A DNA stretch of 64,000 nt from Ruegeria faecimaris (GTDB lineage: Bacteria > Pseudomonadota > Alphaproteobacteria > Rhodobacterales > Rhodobacteraceae), in assembly GCF_900182615.1 (NCBI RefSeq), contig NZ_FXTE01000001.1, forward strand, positions 558,001 to 622,000, given 5' to 3'. Every line of letters begins with the position of its first letter. Positions within the stretch are counted from its first letter, which is position 1. This document shows positions 1-9,457 of the stretch, in pieces. Both the position numbers and the translations under genes were made by a program. Under the pieces are notes generated by a model. The model was not told the DNA's origin. It did no database searches and was given only the letters and a program-made list of their open reading frames with translations.

Positions 1-843
1 TCCAACACTCGGCACCTGTCCAATGACGGTGCCCAGGATACAACATTCGAAGTTCAGTGCCGGTATATGAATGGGGTCGGTGCAGTATCCGGCGGTGCGT
101 TGCTTGCTGTATTTCAGGACGTTACGCATGTTGAGCAAGCAAATCAGATGCGACGTGATTTCGTCGCGAATGTCAGCCATGAATTGCGGACCCCGCTGAC
201 GGCATTAATGGGCTTTATTGAAACCTTGCGCGGTCCGGCCCGAGATGACGAGGCCGCCCGGGATCGTTTTCTTCAGATCATGAACGACGAGGCAAATCGC
301 ATGAACCGGCTTGTCGGCGATCTTCTGTCTTTGAACCGCGTCGAAAGCGAAGAGCGGGTTCGCCCGAAAGAACAACTTGAGCTGACGGCACTTCTTAAAT
401 CGACCCTCAATTCTCTGCGCCCATTGGCAGATGACGCGGATGTAGTGCTGAGCCTGGATGCGCCCGAAGACAAAATAATGCTAGTTGGCGACAGCGACCA
501 GTTGCTCCAAGTATTTACCAACCTGATCGAGAACGGAATTAAATACGGCGGCAGCGGTGGTCGGGTAGAAGTTCGCGTCAAATCTTCGGATCACGATACT
601 GCTATGCGTGGTCCCGGTGTTCGCGTTCAGATCGTGGATAGGGGACCTGGAATCGACCCGAAGCATGTATCGCGTTTGACCGAACGATTCTATCGCGCGG
701 ACAGTCATAGGTCACGGCAACTGGGTGGAACCGGGTTGGGCCTGGCGATTGTAAAACATATTCTAAACCGCCATCGCGGCAGATTGCGGGTGGAAAGCGA
801 TCTTGGTAAAGGCACTGTTTTTACAGTGATTTTGCCGCGCTGA
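1..843 (+). CDS. phoR: Phosphate regulon sensor histidine kinase PhoR (5' end missing)
   Basis: The frame is open from the first base, so the gene starts upstream of the window. The visible 280 codons hold the end of a PAS-like region, then a HisKA dimerisation domain with the H-box SHELRTPL (phospho-accepting His at about nt 178-180), and an HATPase domain with an N-box (NLIENGIKYGG), G1 (DRGPGID) and G2 (GTGLGLAIVKH). It is an inner-membrane kinase expected to phosphorylate PhoB when phosphate is low. The assignment as PhoR rather than a generic kinase rests on the pst-phoU-phoB operon immediately downstream on the same strand. The membrane segments would be in the missing part. Confidence 0.93.
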   Translation, partial: SNTRHLSNDGAQDTTFEVQCRYMNGVGAVSGGALLAVFQDVTHVEQANQMRRDFVANVSHELRTPLTALMGFIETLRGPARDDEAARDRFLQIMNDEANRMNRLVGDLLSLNRVESEERVRPKEQLELTALLKSTLNSLRPLADDADVVLSLDAPEDKIMLVGDSDQLLQVFTNLIENGIKYGGSGGRVEVRVKSSDHDTAMRGPGVRVQIVDRGPGIDPKHVSRLTERFYRADSHRSRQLGGTGLGLAIVKHILNRHRGRLRVESDLGKGTVFTVILPR

Positions 844-925
844 TCGCTTGGATCAAGCCAGTTGTCGGATCTGTTTTGTTTCTTTCACAGCATATGTTCT
901 GTGGCGTATCGGCTGAAAATCCAAA

Positions 926-959
926 CATGTCATGAAACCGTTACACACTTGTCACAAAA
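926..959 (+). promoter_or_regulatory. Pho box of the pst operon (three 11-bp repeats)
   Basis: Three 7-mers recur at exact 11-bp spacing: TGTCATG at 928, CGTTACA at 939 and TGTCACA at 950. This is the PhoB-type direct-repeat pattern (consensus CTGTCAT with 4-bp spacers). It lies about 80 bp before the pstS start, where PhoB would activate pstSCAB-phoU-phoB under phosphate limitation. The repeats are seen directly; binding is inferred. Confidence 0.75.
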
Positions 960-1038
960 GACTTACGCACGACTTTTAGAGGTTCGGCCAAGATCATCAT
1001 GAGGATGATCCAGAAACATATTTCTCAAGGAGACTGAA

Positions 1039-2079
1039 ATGTCCTTTGTAAAACTGTCGGCTTCGGTTCTGGCTATCGCTGCTGTTTCGGCCACTGCGGC
1101 CACCGCGCGTGATCAAGTTCAGGTTGCTGGTTCTTCCACCGTTCTGCCCTATGCTTCGATCGTTGCAGAAGCCTTTGGCGAAAACTTTGACTTCCAGACC
1201 CCGGTTGTTGAATCGGGCGGATCTTCGGCCGGCCTCAAGCGGTTCTGTGAAGGTGTTGGCGAAAACACCATCGACGTAGCGAACGCTTCGCGCCAGATCC
1301 GTGAAAAAGAGATCAAAGCCTGTGCCGAAAACGGCGTCACCGACATCATCGAAGTTCAGATCGGCTATGACGGCATCGTTTTCGCATCCGACATCAACGG
1401 CAACTCGTTCGAGTTCACGCCGGAAGATTGGTACAAAGCGCTGTCCGCTCAGATCGTAGTTGATGGCCAGCTGGTCGACAATCCCAACAAGACCTGGGCC
1501 GACGTGAACCCAGCATTCCCGGCGCAGCCGATTGCAGCCTTCATCCCCGGCACCAAGCACGGCACGCGTGAAGTGTTCGAAGACAAGGTGATCCTGGCCG
1601 GTTGTGAGCATCTGGGTGACTTTGATGTCTACAAAGCCGCAAATGGCGACGACAAGAAAGCCGCTGAAAAAGCCTGTATCGCTCTGCGTACGGATGGCGT
1701 TTCGGTCGACATCGACGGTGACTATACCGAGACCCTGGCGCGTATCGACAGCAACAAAGACGGCATCGGCGTCTTTGGTCTGGCGTTCTACGAAAACAAC
1801 ACCGACAAACTGCAGGTTGCGACCATGGCAGGCATCGTGCCTTCGACCGAATCCATCGCAACTGGCGAATACCCGGTATCGCGCCCGCTGTTTTTCTATG
1901 TGAAAAAAGCGCATATCGGCGTTATCCCCGGGCTGAAAGAATATGCAGAGTTCTTCGTCGCTGACGAGGTTGCAGGCCCCGATGGCCCTCTGGCTGCATA
2001 CGGTCTCGTATCAGACCCAGAGCTGGTCAAGGTTCAGGAAATCGTAGCCAGCGAAACCACTTTGGGCGGCGGTTCCTAA
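1039..2079 (+). CDS. pstS: Phosphate ABC transporter, periplasmic phosphate-binding protein PstS
   Basis: A 346-residue high-affinity phosphate receptor of the PBP-like_2 family. The first ~23 residues form a Sec signal peptide (hydrophobic core then an Ala-rich cleavage region, ATAATA). The mature start has the family phosphate-binding loop AGSSTVLPYA (about 30-39), followed by SGGSSAGLKRFC (about 59-70). A clear AAGGAG ribosome site precedes the start. It is first in the pst operon behind a Pho box, and a strong stem-loop separates it from pstC, as expected for a binding protein needed in excess over the permease. Confidence 0.95.
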   Translation: MSFVKLSASVLAIAAVSATAATARDQVQVAGSSTVLPYASIVAEAFGENFDFQTPVVESGGSSAGLKRFCEGVGENTIDVANASRQIREKEIKACAENGVTDIIEVQIGYDGIVFASDINGNSFEFTPEDWYKALSAQIVVDGQLVDNPNKTWADVNPAFPAQPIAAFIPGTKHGTREVFEDKVILAGCEHLGDFDVYKAANGDDKKAAEKACIALRTDGVSVDIDGDYTETLARIDSNKDGIGVFGLAFYENNTDKLQVATMAGIVPSTESIATGEYPVSRPLFFYVKKAHIGVIPGLKEYAEFFVADEVAGPDGPLAAYGLVSDPELVKVQEIVASETTLGGGS

Positions 2080-2094
2080 GCTTTCACACGACTG

Positions 2095-2126
2095 AACCGG
2101 GGCGGTGTCTACGCCCCGGTTTTCTT
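2095..2126 (+). terminator. Stem-loop between pstS and pstC (attenuator/processing hairpin)
   Basis: A perfect 10-bp stem AACCGGGGCG/CGCCCCGGTT with a 7-nt loop is followed by TTTTCTT. The T-run is short, so partial termination or 3'-end protection of pstS mRNA is more likely than full termination, because pstC follows 30 bp later with no other obvious promoter. Confidence 0.6.
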
Positions 2127-2157
2127 AAATCCACTCCTGCCGCTTGACGGAGTTCTC

Positions 2158-3630
2158 ATGGCACTAACCTGGCTGCTGCTCATTTTGCTGGCGATTGCTG
2201 TTCTTGGCTATTTTGCGGGCCGGTCCCGCGCGATGGCCAGCGCGGACGGAAACCTGCGCAATCTGCACTCTCTTCCATCCTATTACGGCTATAACGTCGC
2301 ACTGACGGCTCTGATACCGGGGTTCGTTTTGTTGGTCACCTGGTTGCTGGTGCAGCCCTTGATCGTTAGCAATTCTGCCTCTGGGTTGCTGCCGGACTCG
2401 GCAATCCCCGAGGGGTCGACCCGCGGCTTGCTGATGAGCGAAGTGCGCCGGGTCGCCAACGGCCTGGACGGCGCGGTTGCCGCAGGCACCATGACCGAAG
2501 ACTTTGCCCGCAGCGCGCATGAGGATTTTGCCGATGTGACCGCGAGACTGAAAGAGGCTGGCCAGATCATTACGCAAGAGGTAACCGCACCCATTCTGCT
2601 GGCGGCGCAGAAATATCGCTCGATGAGCGCAAGCGGAAACATTGCGATGCAGATCGCGGTTTTGGTTGTGACGCTGATCGGGGCCTCATTTGCCTATATC
2701 CGCACTCATAAAGAATTTCGCGCCCGAAATGTTGTCGAACAAGGCATTCTGGCGCTGCTGCTGCTGGCCGCTTCGATCGCAGTTCTGACCACAGTCGGCA
2801 TCGTCCTGTCCATGTTTTTTGAAACGATGAATTTCTTCGAACTTCATTCGTGGAAAGACTTTTTCTTTGGAAGCACCTGGGCCCCGAACTTCCGGGGCGG
2901 AAGTGAACTGTCGATCCTCCCACTGCTGTGGGGGACTTTGTATATTTCTCTGATCGCGTTGCTGGTTGCGGTTCCGATTGGGCTGTACGCTGCGATCTAT
3001 CTTTCCGAATATGCCTCGAGCGTGGCAAGGTCTGTGGCCAAGCCTTTGCTGGAAATCCTCGCCGGTATCCCAACCATCGTTTACGGTCTTTTCGCGCTGC
3101 TGACGGTCGGTCCGGCACTGGTATCTGTGTTCGGGCAGGGGGGTGCTTTGGGCGTTGGTTGGATGGCCAGTTCGAACGCTGTACTCACGGCGGGTCTGGT
3201 CATGGGCATCATGCTCATCCCATTCGTGTCGTCACTATCTGACGACATCATCAACGCGGTGCCCCAGTCAATGCGAGACGGATCGCTAGGCTTAGGCGCA
3301 ACGCATTCCGAAACTGTCAGGCAAGTCGTCCTGCCGGCAGCTTTGCCCGGGATCGTAGGGGCAATCTTGTTGGCCGCAAGCCGCGCAATCGGTGAGACGA
3401 TGATTGTCGTAATGGCCGCCGGTGCGATTGCCAAATTCTCGGGAAACCCTTTCGAAGCCATGACCACAATCACCACTAGGATCGTCAGCCAGCTGACCGG
3501 GGATACTGATTTCGCAAGCCCGGAGACTCTTGTGGCCTTTGCCCTGGGTCTGACCCTGTTCATCATTACGCTGGGGCTGAACATCTTCGCCCTCTATATC
3601 GTGCGCAAATACCGGGAGCAGTATGAATGA
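2158..3630 (+). CDS. pstC: Phosphate ABC transporter permease PstC (long form)
   Basis: A 490-residue inner-membrane permease subunit of the PstSCAB phosphate importer. It has one TM segment at the extreme N-terminus, a second near 40-65, a hydrophilic stretch of about 100 residues, another TM near 160-180, and a C-terminal BPD_transp_1 permease domain (about 245-485) carrying the EAA-type loop. E. coli PstC is about 320 residues; the extra N-terminal region is typical of the alphaproteobacterial long form. The stop overlaps the pstA start (ATGA), so the two permease subunits are translationally coupled. Confidence 0.93.
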   Translation: MALTWLLLILLAIAVLGYFAGRSRAMASADGNLRNLHSLPSYYGYNVALTALIPGFVLLVTWLLVQPLIVSNSASGLLPDSAIPEGSTRGLLMSEVRRVANGLDGAVAAGTMTEDFARSAHEDFADVTARLKEAGQIITQEVTAPILLAAQKYRSMSASGNIAMQIAVLVVTLIGASFAYIRTHKEFRARNVVEQGILALLLLAASIAVLTTVGIVLSMFFETMNFFELHSWKDFFFGSTWAPNFRGGSELSILPLLWGTLYISLIALLVAVPIGLYAAIYLSEYASSVARSVAKPLLEILAGIPTIVYGLFALLTVGPALVSVFGQGGALGVGWMASSNAVLTAGLVMGIMLIPFVSSLSDDIINAVPQSMRDGSLGLGATHSETVRQVVLPAALPGIVGAILLAASRAIGETMIVVMAAGAIAKFSGNPFEAMTTITTRIVSQLTGDTDFASPETLVAFALGLTLFIITLGLNIFALYIVRKYREQYE

Positions 3631-4988
3631 CTGACATGTCCCAAAAACAAGACGCAGCACCTGCCGCTAAACACAAAGGGGCTTCGCTGTTCAATCAGGA
3701 CACACAAACCAAGCGTCGCAATGCGGCCGAAACCCGGTTCAAATTGTACGGTATCGCGGCCATTGGTATCGGTCTTGTGATGTTGATTGTGTTGGTGACC
3801 AATATCGTCACCTCCGGTACCGGCGCCTTTCAGCAAAGCTTTCTTGAGCTGACGGTTGAGCTGAAGGAAGACAAGCTCGACAAAAAGGGCAACCGTGACA
3901 TCGCGGATATCAGCAAGGTTTCGACCTTCGGATACGCGCCTTTGATCGCCTCCGCACTGGAGGTTGAGGTGCAGAAACTGGGCATCCAGTCCGATCTGTC
4001 GCCCAAAGAGATGGGGCAAATCCTGTCCAAATCCGCACAGGCGGACCTGCGTAATTACGTCATCTCGAACCCGGATGAGATCGGAAAGTCGGTCAGCTTC
4101 CGTTTTCTGGTGAACAGCCGTGTTGATGGGTATCTGAAAGGGCGTGTGACACGTAATTCAATCGCAAATGACAAAAGCATCTCTGTCGCACAGCTGGACT
4201 TCGTGGATCAGTTGCGTGCTGCTGGTGTGCTGTACAAGGCGTTCAACCCTGACTTTATCTTCGGGGCGGACGCCTCCGATCAGCGGCCCGAGGCTGCCGG
4301 GATCGGAGTATCCATGCTGGGTTCTCTGTTCATGATGCTGGTCGTGTTGGCGCTGGCCCTACCGATCGGGGTTGCCGCCTCGATCTATCTGGAAGAATTC
4401 GCGCCTCAGAACCGGTTTACCGATATCATCGAGGTGAACATCTCGAATCTGGCGGCCGTTCCTTCGATTGTATTTGGTATTCTGGGCTTGGCCGTGTTCA
4501 TCAATTATATGCATTTACCGACCTCTGCGCCGCTGGTTGGTGGTCTGGTTCTGACGCTGATGACGCTGCCAACAATTATCATTTCGACCCGAGCATCACT
4601 CAAGGCGGTGCCGCCGTCGATCCGAGACGCCGCGTTGGGGGTAGGGGCCTCGAAAATGCAGGCAGTGTTTCATCATGTGTTGCCACTGGCCGCACCGGGC
4701 ATCCTGACGGGTACTATTATTGGCCTGGCGCAGGCGCTTGGTGAAACTGCGCCGTTGCTGCTGATCGGTATGGTGGGCTTTATCGCCTCGAACCCACCGG
4801 ATGGAATAGTGGACGGTTTTCTGTCTCCGAACTCGGCCATGCCAGCACAGATTTACGAATGGTCCAAGCGCGCCGACCCGGCCTTTTACGAACGCGCATG
4901 GGGGGGCATCATTATCCTTCTGCTTTTCCTAGTAACAATGAATGCAATCGCAGTCATCCTGCGCCGCCGCTTTGAACGCCGCTGGTAA
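3627..4988 (+). CDS. pstA: Phosphate ABC transporter permease PstA (with DUF3333-type N-terminal region)
   Basis: A 453-residue partner of PstC. A cytoplasmic N-tail with charged residues leads into a TM segment (about 43-65), then about 155 residues of predicted periplasmic sequence (the DUF3333-type extension), then the permease domain (about 225-445) with a PSIRDAALGVGASK EAA loop that contacts PstB. E. coli PstA is about 296 residues, so the N-terminal half is additional. The start overlaps the pstC stop by ATGA. The stop directly abuts the first possible pstB start. Confidence 0.92.
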   Translation: MTDMSQKQDAAPAAKHKGASLFNQDTQTKRRNAAETRFKLYGIAAIGIGLVMLIVLVTNIVTSGTGAFQQSFLELTVELKEDKLDKKGNRDIADISKVSTFGYAPLIASALEVEVQKLGIQSDLSPKEMGQILSKSAQADLRNYVISNPDEIGKSVSFRFLVNSRVDGYLKGRVTRNSIANDKSISVAQLDFVDQLRAAGVLYKAFNPDFIFGADASDQRPEAAGIGVSMLGSLFMMLVVLALALPIGVAASIYLEEFAPQNRFTDIIEVNISNLAAVPSIVFGILGLAVFINYMHLPTSAPLVGGLVLTLMTLPTIIISTRASLKAVPPSIRDAALGVGASKMQAVFHHVLPLAAPGILTGTIIGLAQALGETAPLLLIGMVGFIASNPPDGIVDGFLSPNSAMPAQIYEWSKRADPAFYERAWGGIIILLLFLVTMNAIAVILRRRFERRW

Positions 4989-5798
4989 ATGGGGTCAATT
5001 ATGAACGATATGACACGAGTGGAGAGAACCGTGGACGCCAAAGACATCAAGATCGCCGCGAACAAGGTTCAGGTTTATTACGGTGAAAATCACGCCATCA
5101 AAGACGTCGACGTCAGGATCGAAGACAAGACCGTCACCGCCTTTATCGGCCCCTCGGGTTGCGGAAAATCCACCTTCCTGCGCTGCCTGAACCGGATGAA
5201 CGATACGATCGACATCTGCCGTGTCGAGGGCGATATCCTGCTGGATGGCGAAGATATCTATGACAAACGCGTCGACCCGGTTCAGCTGCGTGCCAAGGTC
5301 GGTATGGTGTTCCAGAAACCGAACCCGTTTCCCAAGTCGATCTATGACAATGTGGCCTACGGCCCGCGTATCCACGGACTGGCCAGAAACAAGGCCGAAC
5401 TGGACGAGATTGTTGAGAAATCACTACGCCGCGGGGCAATCTGGGACGAGGTCAAAGACCGTCTGGATGCCCCCGGAACCGGCCTGTCCGGCGGTCAGCA
5501 ACAGCGCCTGTGCATCGCCCGTGCGGTGGCTACGGAACCTGAGGTCCTGCTGATGGACGAGCCGTGCTCGGCCCTTGATCCGATTGCGACTGCGCAGGTC
5601 GAGGAACTGATCGACGAATTGCGGTCGCGATACTCGGTGGTGATCGTTACCCACTCGATGCAGCAGGCCGCTCGCGTCAGCCAGAAGACCGCGTTTTTCC
5701 ATTTGGGCAACCTTGTCGAGTTTGGTGAAACCGGACAGATTTTCACCAACCCCGAAGATCCCCGCACCGAAAGCTACATCACCGGCCGTATCGGCTGA
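4989..5798 (+). CDS. pstB: Phosphate ABC transporter ATP-binding protein PstB
   Basis: A 269-residue ABC ATPase that powers phosphate import. It shows Walker [10 protein letters not shown] (54-62), the Q-loop in [11 protein letters not shown], the signature [14 protein letters not shown] and Walker [14 protein letters not shown] followed by the H-loop VTHSMQQA. All residues needed for ATP hydrolysis are present. An internal ATG at 5001 is an alternative start; both leave the domain intact. It lies 16 bp before phoU, the usual order for the Pst-PhoU signalling complex that restrains PhoR. Confidence 0.95.
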   Translation: MGSIMNDMTRVERTVDAKDIKIAANKVQVYYGENHAIKDVDVRIEDKTVTAFIGPSGCGKSTFLRCLNRMNDTIDICRVEGDILLDGEDIYDKRVDPVQLRAKVGMVFQKPNPFPKSIYDNVAYGPRIHGLARNKAELDEIVEKSLRRGAIWDEVKDRLDAPGTGLSGGQQQRLCIARAVATEPEVLLMDEPCSALDPIATAQVEELIDELRSRYSVVIVTHSMQQAARVSQKTAFFHLGNLVEFGETGQIFTNPEDPRTESYITGRIG

Positions 5799-5814
5799 AC
5801 ATAGGTATTCAGAG

Positions 5815-6516
5815 ATGACAGAACAACATATCGCATCCGCCTTCGACCGGGATCTGGAAGCCATTCAGGCGCATATCATGAAAATGGGCGGCCTCGTCGA
5901 AGCCGCAATCATGAGCGCGGCACGGTCGCTTGAATCGCGCGATGTCGAACTCGCGCAAGAGGTGCGTCAGGGCGACAAGGCCATTGATGCGTTGGAAGAG
6001 CTGATCAACGAAGAAACGGCGCGTTTGATCGCGCTGCGTGCGCCAACAGCAAGCGATCTTCGTCTGGTCCTATCGGTATTGAAGGTTTCCGCCAACCTGG
6101 AACGCATCGGCGACTATTCAAAGAACATAGCCAAGCGCACGACCGTCCTGGTCAATACCAGTGAGATCAATGGCAGTGCCGCCGCCTTGCGACGTATGGC
6201 ACGTGAGGTCGAGCGGATGCTCAGGGACGCTTTGGACGCCTATGTCCAGCGCGACGCTGAGCTGGCGGCGGATGTCATCGAACGTGATGAGGAAGTCGAC
6301 CAGATGTATAATGGTCTGTTCCGAGAATTCCTGACTTTCATGGCAGAAGACCCGCGCAACATCTCATCCTGTATGCACCTGCATTTCATCGCCAAAAATA
6401 TAGAACGTATGGGCGATCATGTGACGGCGATTGCCGAGCAGGTCATTTATCTGGTGACCGGAGAGCGCCCGACAGAAGCGCGTCCCAAAGCCGATTTTAC
6501 ATCGCAATCCGTCTAG
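5815..6516 (+). CDS. phoU: Phosphate signalling complex protein PhoU
   Basis: A 233-residue cytoplasmic all-helical protein with two PhoU repeats, the second carrying the typical HLHFIAKNIERMGDH metal-binding region. PhoU links the Pst transporter to PhoR and keeps the Pho regulon off when phosphate is plentiful. The start was placed at the ATG 16 bp after pstB with an upstream AGAG; an in-frame extension upstream would run through the pstB 3' end and has no family similarity. It is followed after 11 bp by phoB. Confidence 0.95.
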   Translation: MTEQHIASAFDRDLEAIQAHIMKMGGLVEAAIMSAARSLESRDVELAQEVRQGDKAIDALEELINEETARLIALRAPTASDLRLVLSVLKVSANLERIGDYSKNIAKRTTVLVNTSEINGSAAALRRMAREVERMLRDALDAYVQRDAELAADVIERDEEVDQMYNGLFREFLTFMAEDPRNISSCMHLHFIAKNIERMGDHVTAIAEQVIYLVTGERPTEARPKADFTSQSV

Positions 6517-6527
6517 GAGATTTGAGA

Positions 6528-7217
6528 ATGTCCGCTGATCAACCGACCGTTCTGGTTGTCGAGGATGAGCCGGCTCAGCGCGAAGTCCTGGCCTATAATC
6601 TCGAGGCAGAAGGCTTTCGCGTATCTAAAGCAGCCAATGGTGAAGAGGCCATGTTGCTGGTCGATGAAGACAGTCCGGACATTATCGTACTGGACTGGAT
6701 GATGCCCAATCTCAGCGGGATCGAGGTTTGCCGCCGGCTGAAAACCCGCTCCGACACGCGGTCGATTCCAATTATCATGTTGTCGGCCCGGTCGGAAGAA
6801 ATCGACAAAGTACGAGGTCTGGAAACCGGGGCTGATGACTATGTGGTCAAACCCTATTCGATTGTCGAGCTTATGGCCCGGGTACGCACCCAGTTGCGGC
6901 GTGTCCGGCCTGCGACTGTAGGAATTAGGCTGGAATTCGCAGACATCGTTTTGGATTCTGAAACTCATAAGGTCAGCCGCGACAGCAAACCACTAAAGCT
7001 TGGCCCAACCGAATTTCGCTTGCTGAGCACATTCATGGAAAAGCCGGGCCGCGTCTGGAGCCGAGAACAGCTATTGGATCGCGTCTGGGGGCGGGATATT
7101 TATGTCGATACACGAACGGTCGACGTTCATATCGGCCGCTTACGCAAAGCATTAACGCAGTATGGTGGAGATGATCCGGTTCGCACTGTTCGCGGTGCGG
7201 GATACGCGCTGGGTTGA
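6528..7217 (+). CDS. phoB: Phosphate regulon response regulator PhoB
   Basis: A 229-residue OmpR/PhoB-family regulator. The receiver domain (1-120) has the acidic pocket VEDEP, the phospho-acceptor Asp in VLDWMMP and the Lys in VVKPYS. The C-terminal winged helix (130-228) has the recognition-helix sequence TVDVHIGRLRKAL. The ATG at 6528 has an AGGAGA at 6515-6520; a TTG two codons earlier is too close to that site. It is the last gene of the operon and the likely partner of the PhoR kinase at the left edge. Confidence 0.94.
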   Translation: MSADQPTVLVVEDEPAQREVLAYNLEAEGFRVSKAANGEEAMLLVDEDSPDIIVLDWMMPNLSGIEVCRRLKTRSDTRSIPIIMLSARSEEIDKVRGLETGADDYVVKPYSIVELMARVRTQLRRVRPATVGIRLEFADIVLDSETHKVSRDSKPLKLGPTEFRLLSTFMEKPGRVWSREQLLDRVWGRDIYVDTRTVDVHIGRLRKALTQYGGDDPVRTVRGAGYALG

Positions 7218-7338
7218 ACGCGTGGGGCGGGCGGCTGCAAGCTATGAGTTTTACTCAAGGGTGGATGCGAAACTCTTACTGTTTTTTGGTGAGCCGACGG
7301 GTTAGTTTGCCGCGAAGCTGACAAAGCGGAGACGCACC

Positions 7339-8568
7339 ATGAATGCCCCTGACACCAAGCCGACATTACGCGCCAAAGATGTGCCTGACATGGGCCAGTT
7401 CGCCTGGGATGATCCGTTCCGCCTGTCAGACCAGCTAGACGAAGACGAACGTATGATTGCGGCCAGTGCGCAAGCCTATGCGCAGGAAAAGCTTCAGCCG
7501 CGGGTGACAGAAGCATTTCAGAACGAAGAAACTGACCCCGAGATTTTTCGTGAAATGGGTGAAATGGGTCTGCTGGGTACTACGATCCCGGAAGAATACG
7601 GCGGGCTAGGGGGCGGATATGTCTCTTACGGCCTTGTCGCCCGAGAAGTAGAACGCGTGGATTCGGGCTATCGCTCGATGATGTCTGTACAAAGCTCGTT
7701 GGTGATGTATCCGATCTATGCCTATGGCAGCGAGGAGCAGCGCCGGAAATACCTTCCGAAACTGGCCAGCGGCGAATGGATCGGATGTTTTGGTCTGACC
7801 GAACCTGATGCGGGCTCTGATCCGGCAGGTATGAAAACGCGTGCGGAAAAGATCGACGGTGGATATCGTCTATCTGGCAGCAAGATGTGGATATCGAACG
7901 CCCCGATTGCGGATGTGTTTGTTGTTTGGGCCAAATCTGATGCACATGACGGAAAGATCCGTGGTTTTGTCCTTGAAAAAGGCCTCAAAGGTCTGAGCGC
8001 GCCGAAAATCCAGAACAAGCTGAGCCTACGCGCCTCGATCACCGGTGAAATTGTGCTGGAGGGTGTCGAAGTCACCGAGGATGCTTTGCTGCCTCATGTT
8101 CAGGGCCTGAAAGGCCCGTTTGGATGTCTTAACCGCGCACGCTACGGAATCAGCTGGGGTGTTATGGGCGCTGCCGAAAGCTGTTGGCATGCGGCGCGCC
8201 AATATGGGTTGGACCGGAAACAATTTGACAAGCCATTGGCGCAGACGCAGCTTTTCCAGCGCAAATTGGCGGATATGCAGACAGAAATTGCTCTGGGTCT
8301 TCAGGCAAGCCTGCGTGTCGGGCGACTGATGGAGAAGGCCGAAGCCGCGCCCGAGATGATATCGATCATTAAGCGCAACAATTGCGGCAAAGCCCTGGAT
8401 ATTTCACGTCATGCGCGTGACATGCACGGCGGCAACGGCATTTCGCTAGAGTTTCAGGTCATCCGACATATGGTGAACCTAGAAACGGTCAACACCTACG
8501 AGGGGACGCATGATGTTCACGCGTTGATCCTGGGGCGTGCACAGACGGGATTGCAGGCGTTTTACTAA
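7339..8568 (+). CDS. gcdH: Glutaryl-CoA dehydrogenase
   Basis: A 409-residue FAD-dependent acyl-CoA dehydrogenase that oxidises and decarboxylates glutaryl-CoA to crotonyl-CoA in lysine and tryptophan breakdown. Visible family markers are [12 protein letters not shown] (FAD/substrate loop), KMWISNAP, and the catalytic Glu in [17 protein letters not shown] (about 388), in the place used by glutaryl-CoA dehydrogenases. The length matches the family. It stands alone, 120 bp after phoB, with its own ribosome site (GGAGA). No glutaconate CoA-transferase or regulator is adjacent, so the pathway partners must lie elsewhere. Confidence 0.9.
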   Translation: MNAPDTKPTLRAKDVPDMGQFAWDDPFRLSDQLDEDERMIAASAQAYAQEKLQPRVTEAFQNEETDPEIFREMGEMGLLGTTIPEEYGGLGGGYVSYGLVAREVERVDSGYRSMMSVQSSLVMYPIYAYGSEEQRRKYLPKLASGEWIGCFGLTEPDAGSDPAGMKTRAEKIDGGYRLSGSKMWISNAPIADVFVVWAKSDAHDGKIRGFVLEKGLKGLSAPKIQNKLSLRASITGEIVLEGVEVTEDALLPHVQGLKGPFGCLNRARYGISWGVMGAAESCWHAARQYGLDRKQFDKPLAQTQLFQRKLADMQTEIALGLQASLRVGRLMEKAEAAPEMISIIKRNNCGKALDISRHARDMHGGNGISLEFQVIRHMVNLETVNTYEGTHDVHALILGRAQTGLQAFY

Positions 8569-8689
8569 GTTTCCAGAATTCGTGTAATTGGTATTATGTT
8601 AAATTAATGCCAATGCGCTTGGGAAACTTTTCAAATCCTCACAATACCTTACGATCTGTTCCTGACACCTACCACATCATGAGGATCGA

Positions 8690-9457
8690 ATGGAATTGAA
8701 CGGAAAGATCGTTGTTGTGACCGGTGCCGCTGATGGCATCGGAAAAGGTTTGGCACAGCGATTTGCTCGTGAAGGTGCCACGGTTGCCTGCGCTGATATC
8801 AACAAAACCGGCGCAGACGCTGTCGCAAAAGAGATTGGCGGCCATTCATTCCATTGTGATGTTTCGCTTGAGGCTAATACAGCCGAGTTGATCGAAGCTG
8901 TAGAAAGCTTGATTGGCCCTATCGATCTGTATTGTGCAAATGCCGGGATATTGACGATTGGTGGCTTGGAGGTTCCGGATGAAGACTGGGATCGTATCTG
9001 GAAAATCAACGTGATGTCCCATGTTTGGACCGCGCGGCATTTGGTGCCCAGAATGCTGGACCGTGGCGAAGGCTACATCATGACCACGGCGTCTGCTGCG
9101 GGATTGCTGAACCAGCCAGGTGCTGCGCCATACGGCGTCACAAAGCACGCAGCAGTTGGATTTGCTGAATGGTTGTCGCTTACATACGGGCATAAAGGTT
9201 TGCGGGTCTCGGTACTTTGCCCACAGGCTGTACGGTCCGATATGACGCGCGGGCACGAAACTTCCGTGGCTTCGATTGACGGAATGTTGGAACCTGAAGA
9301 TGTTGCCGAGGCTTGCGTAAAGGCAATATTTTCTGAGCAATTTCTGGTACTGCCGCATCCACAGGTTCTGGACTACATTCGCCATAAATCCGGAGATTAT
9401 GACAGGTGGATTTCTGGAATGCAGAAGTTAAATCAAATATTTATTGAAGAGACTTAA
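8690..9457 (+). CDS. SDR-family NAD(P)-dependent oxidoreductase
   Basis: A 255-residue classical short-chain dehydrogenase. The Rossmann glycine motif TGAADGIG (about 11-18), the CANAG motif, the catalytic Ser in TTASAAG and YGVTKHA with the YxxxK pair are all present. Acidic residues after beta-2 (ADIN) favour NAD(H), an inference. Substrate is unknown; the neighbours (gcdH upstream, tesB convergent) suggest acyl or hydroxyacyl metabolism. Its stop overlaps the convergent tesB stop by 4 bp. Confidence 0.85.
   Translation: MELNGKIVVVTGAADGIGKGLAQRFAREGATVACADINKTGADAVAKEIGGHSFHCDVSLEANTAELIEAVESLIGPIDLYCANAGILTIGGLEVPDEDWDRIWKINVMSHVWTARHLVPRMLDRGEGYIMTTASAAGLLNQPGAAPYGVTKHAAVGFAEWLSLTYGHKGLRVSVLCPQAVRSDMTRGHETSVASIDGMLEPEDVAEACVKAIFSEQFLVLPHPQVLDYIRHKSGDYDRWISGMQKLNQIFIEET

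Noticed and set aside
997..1914. A 305-codon open frame opposite pstS
   Set aside because: Antisense shadow without a ribosome site or family features.
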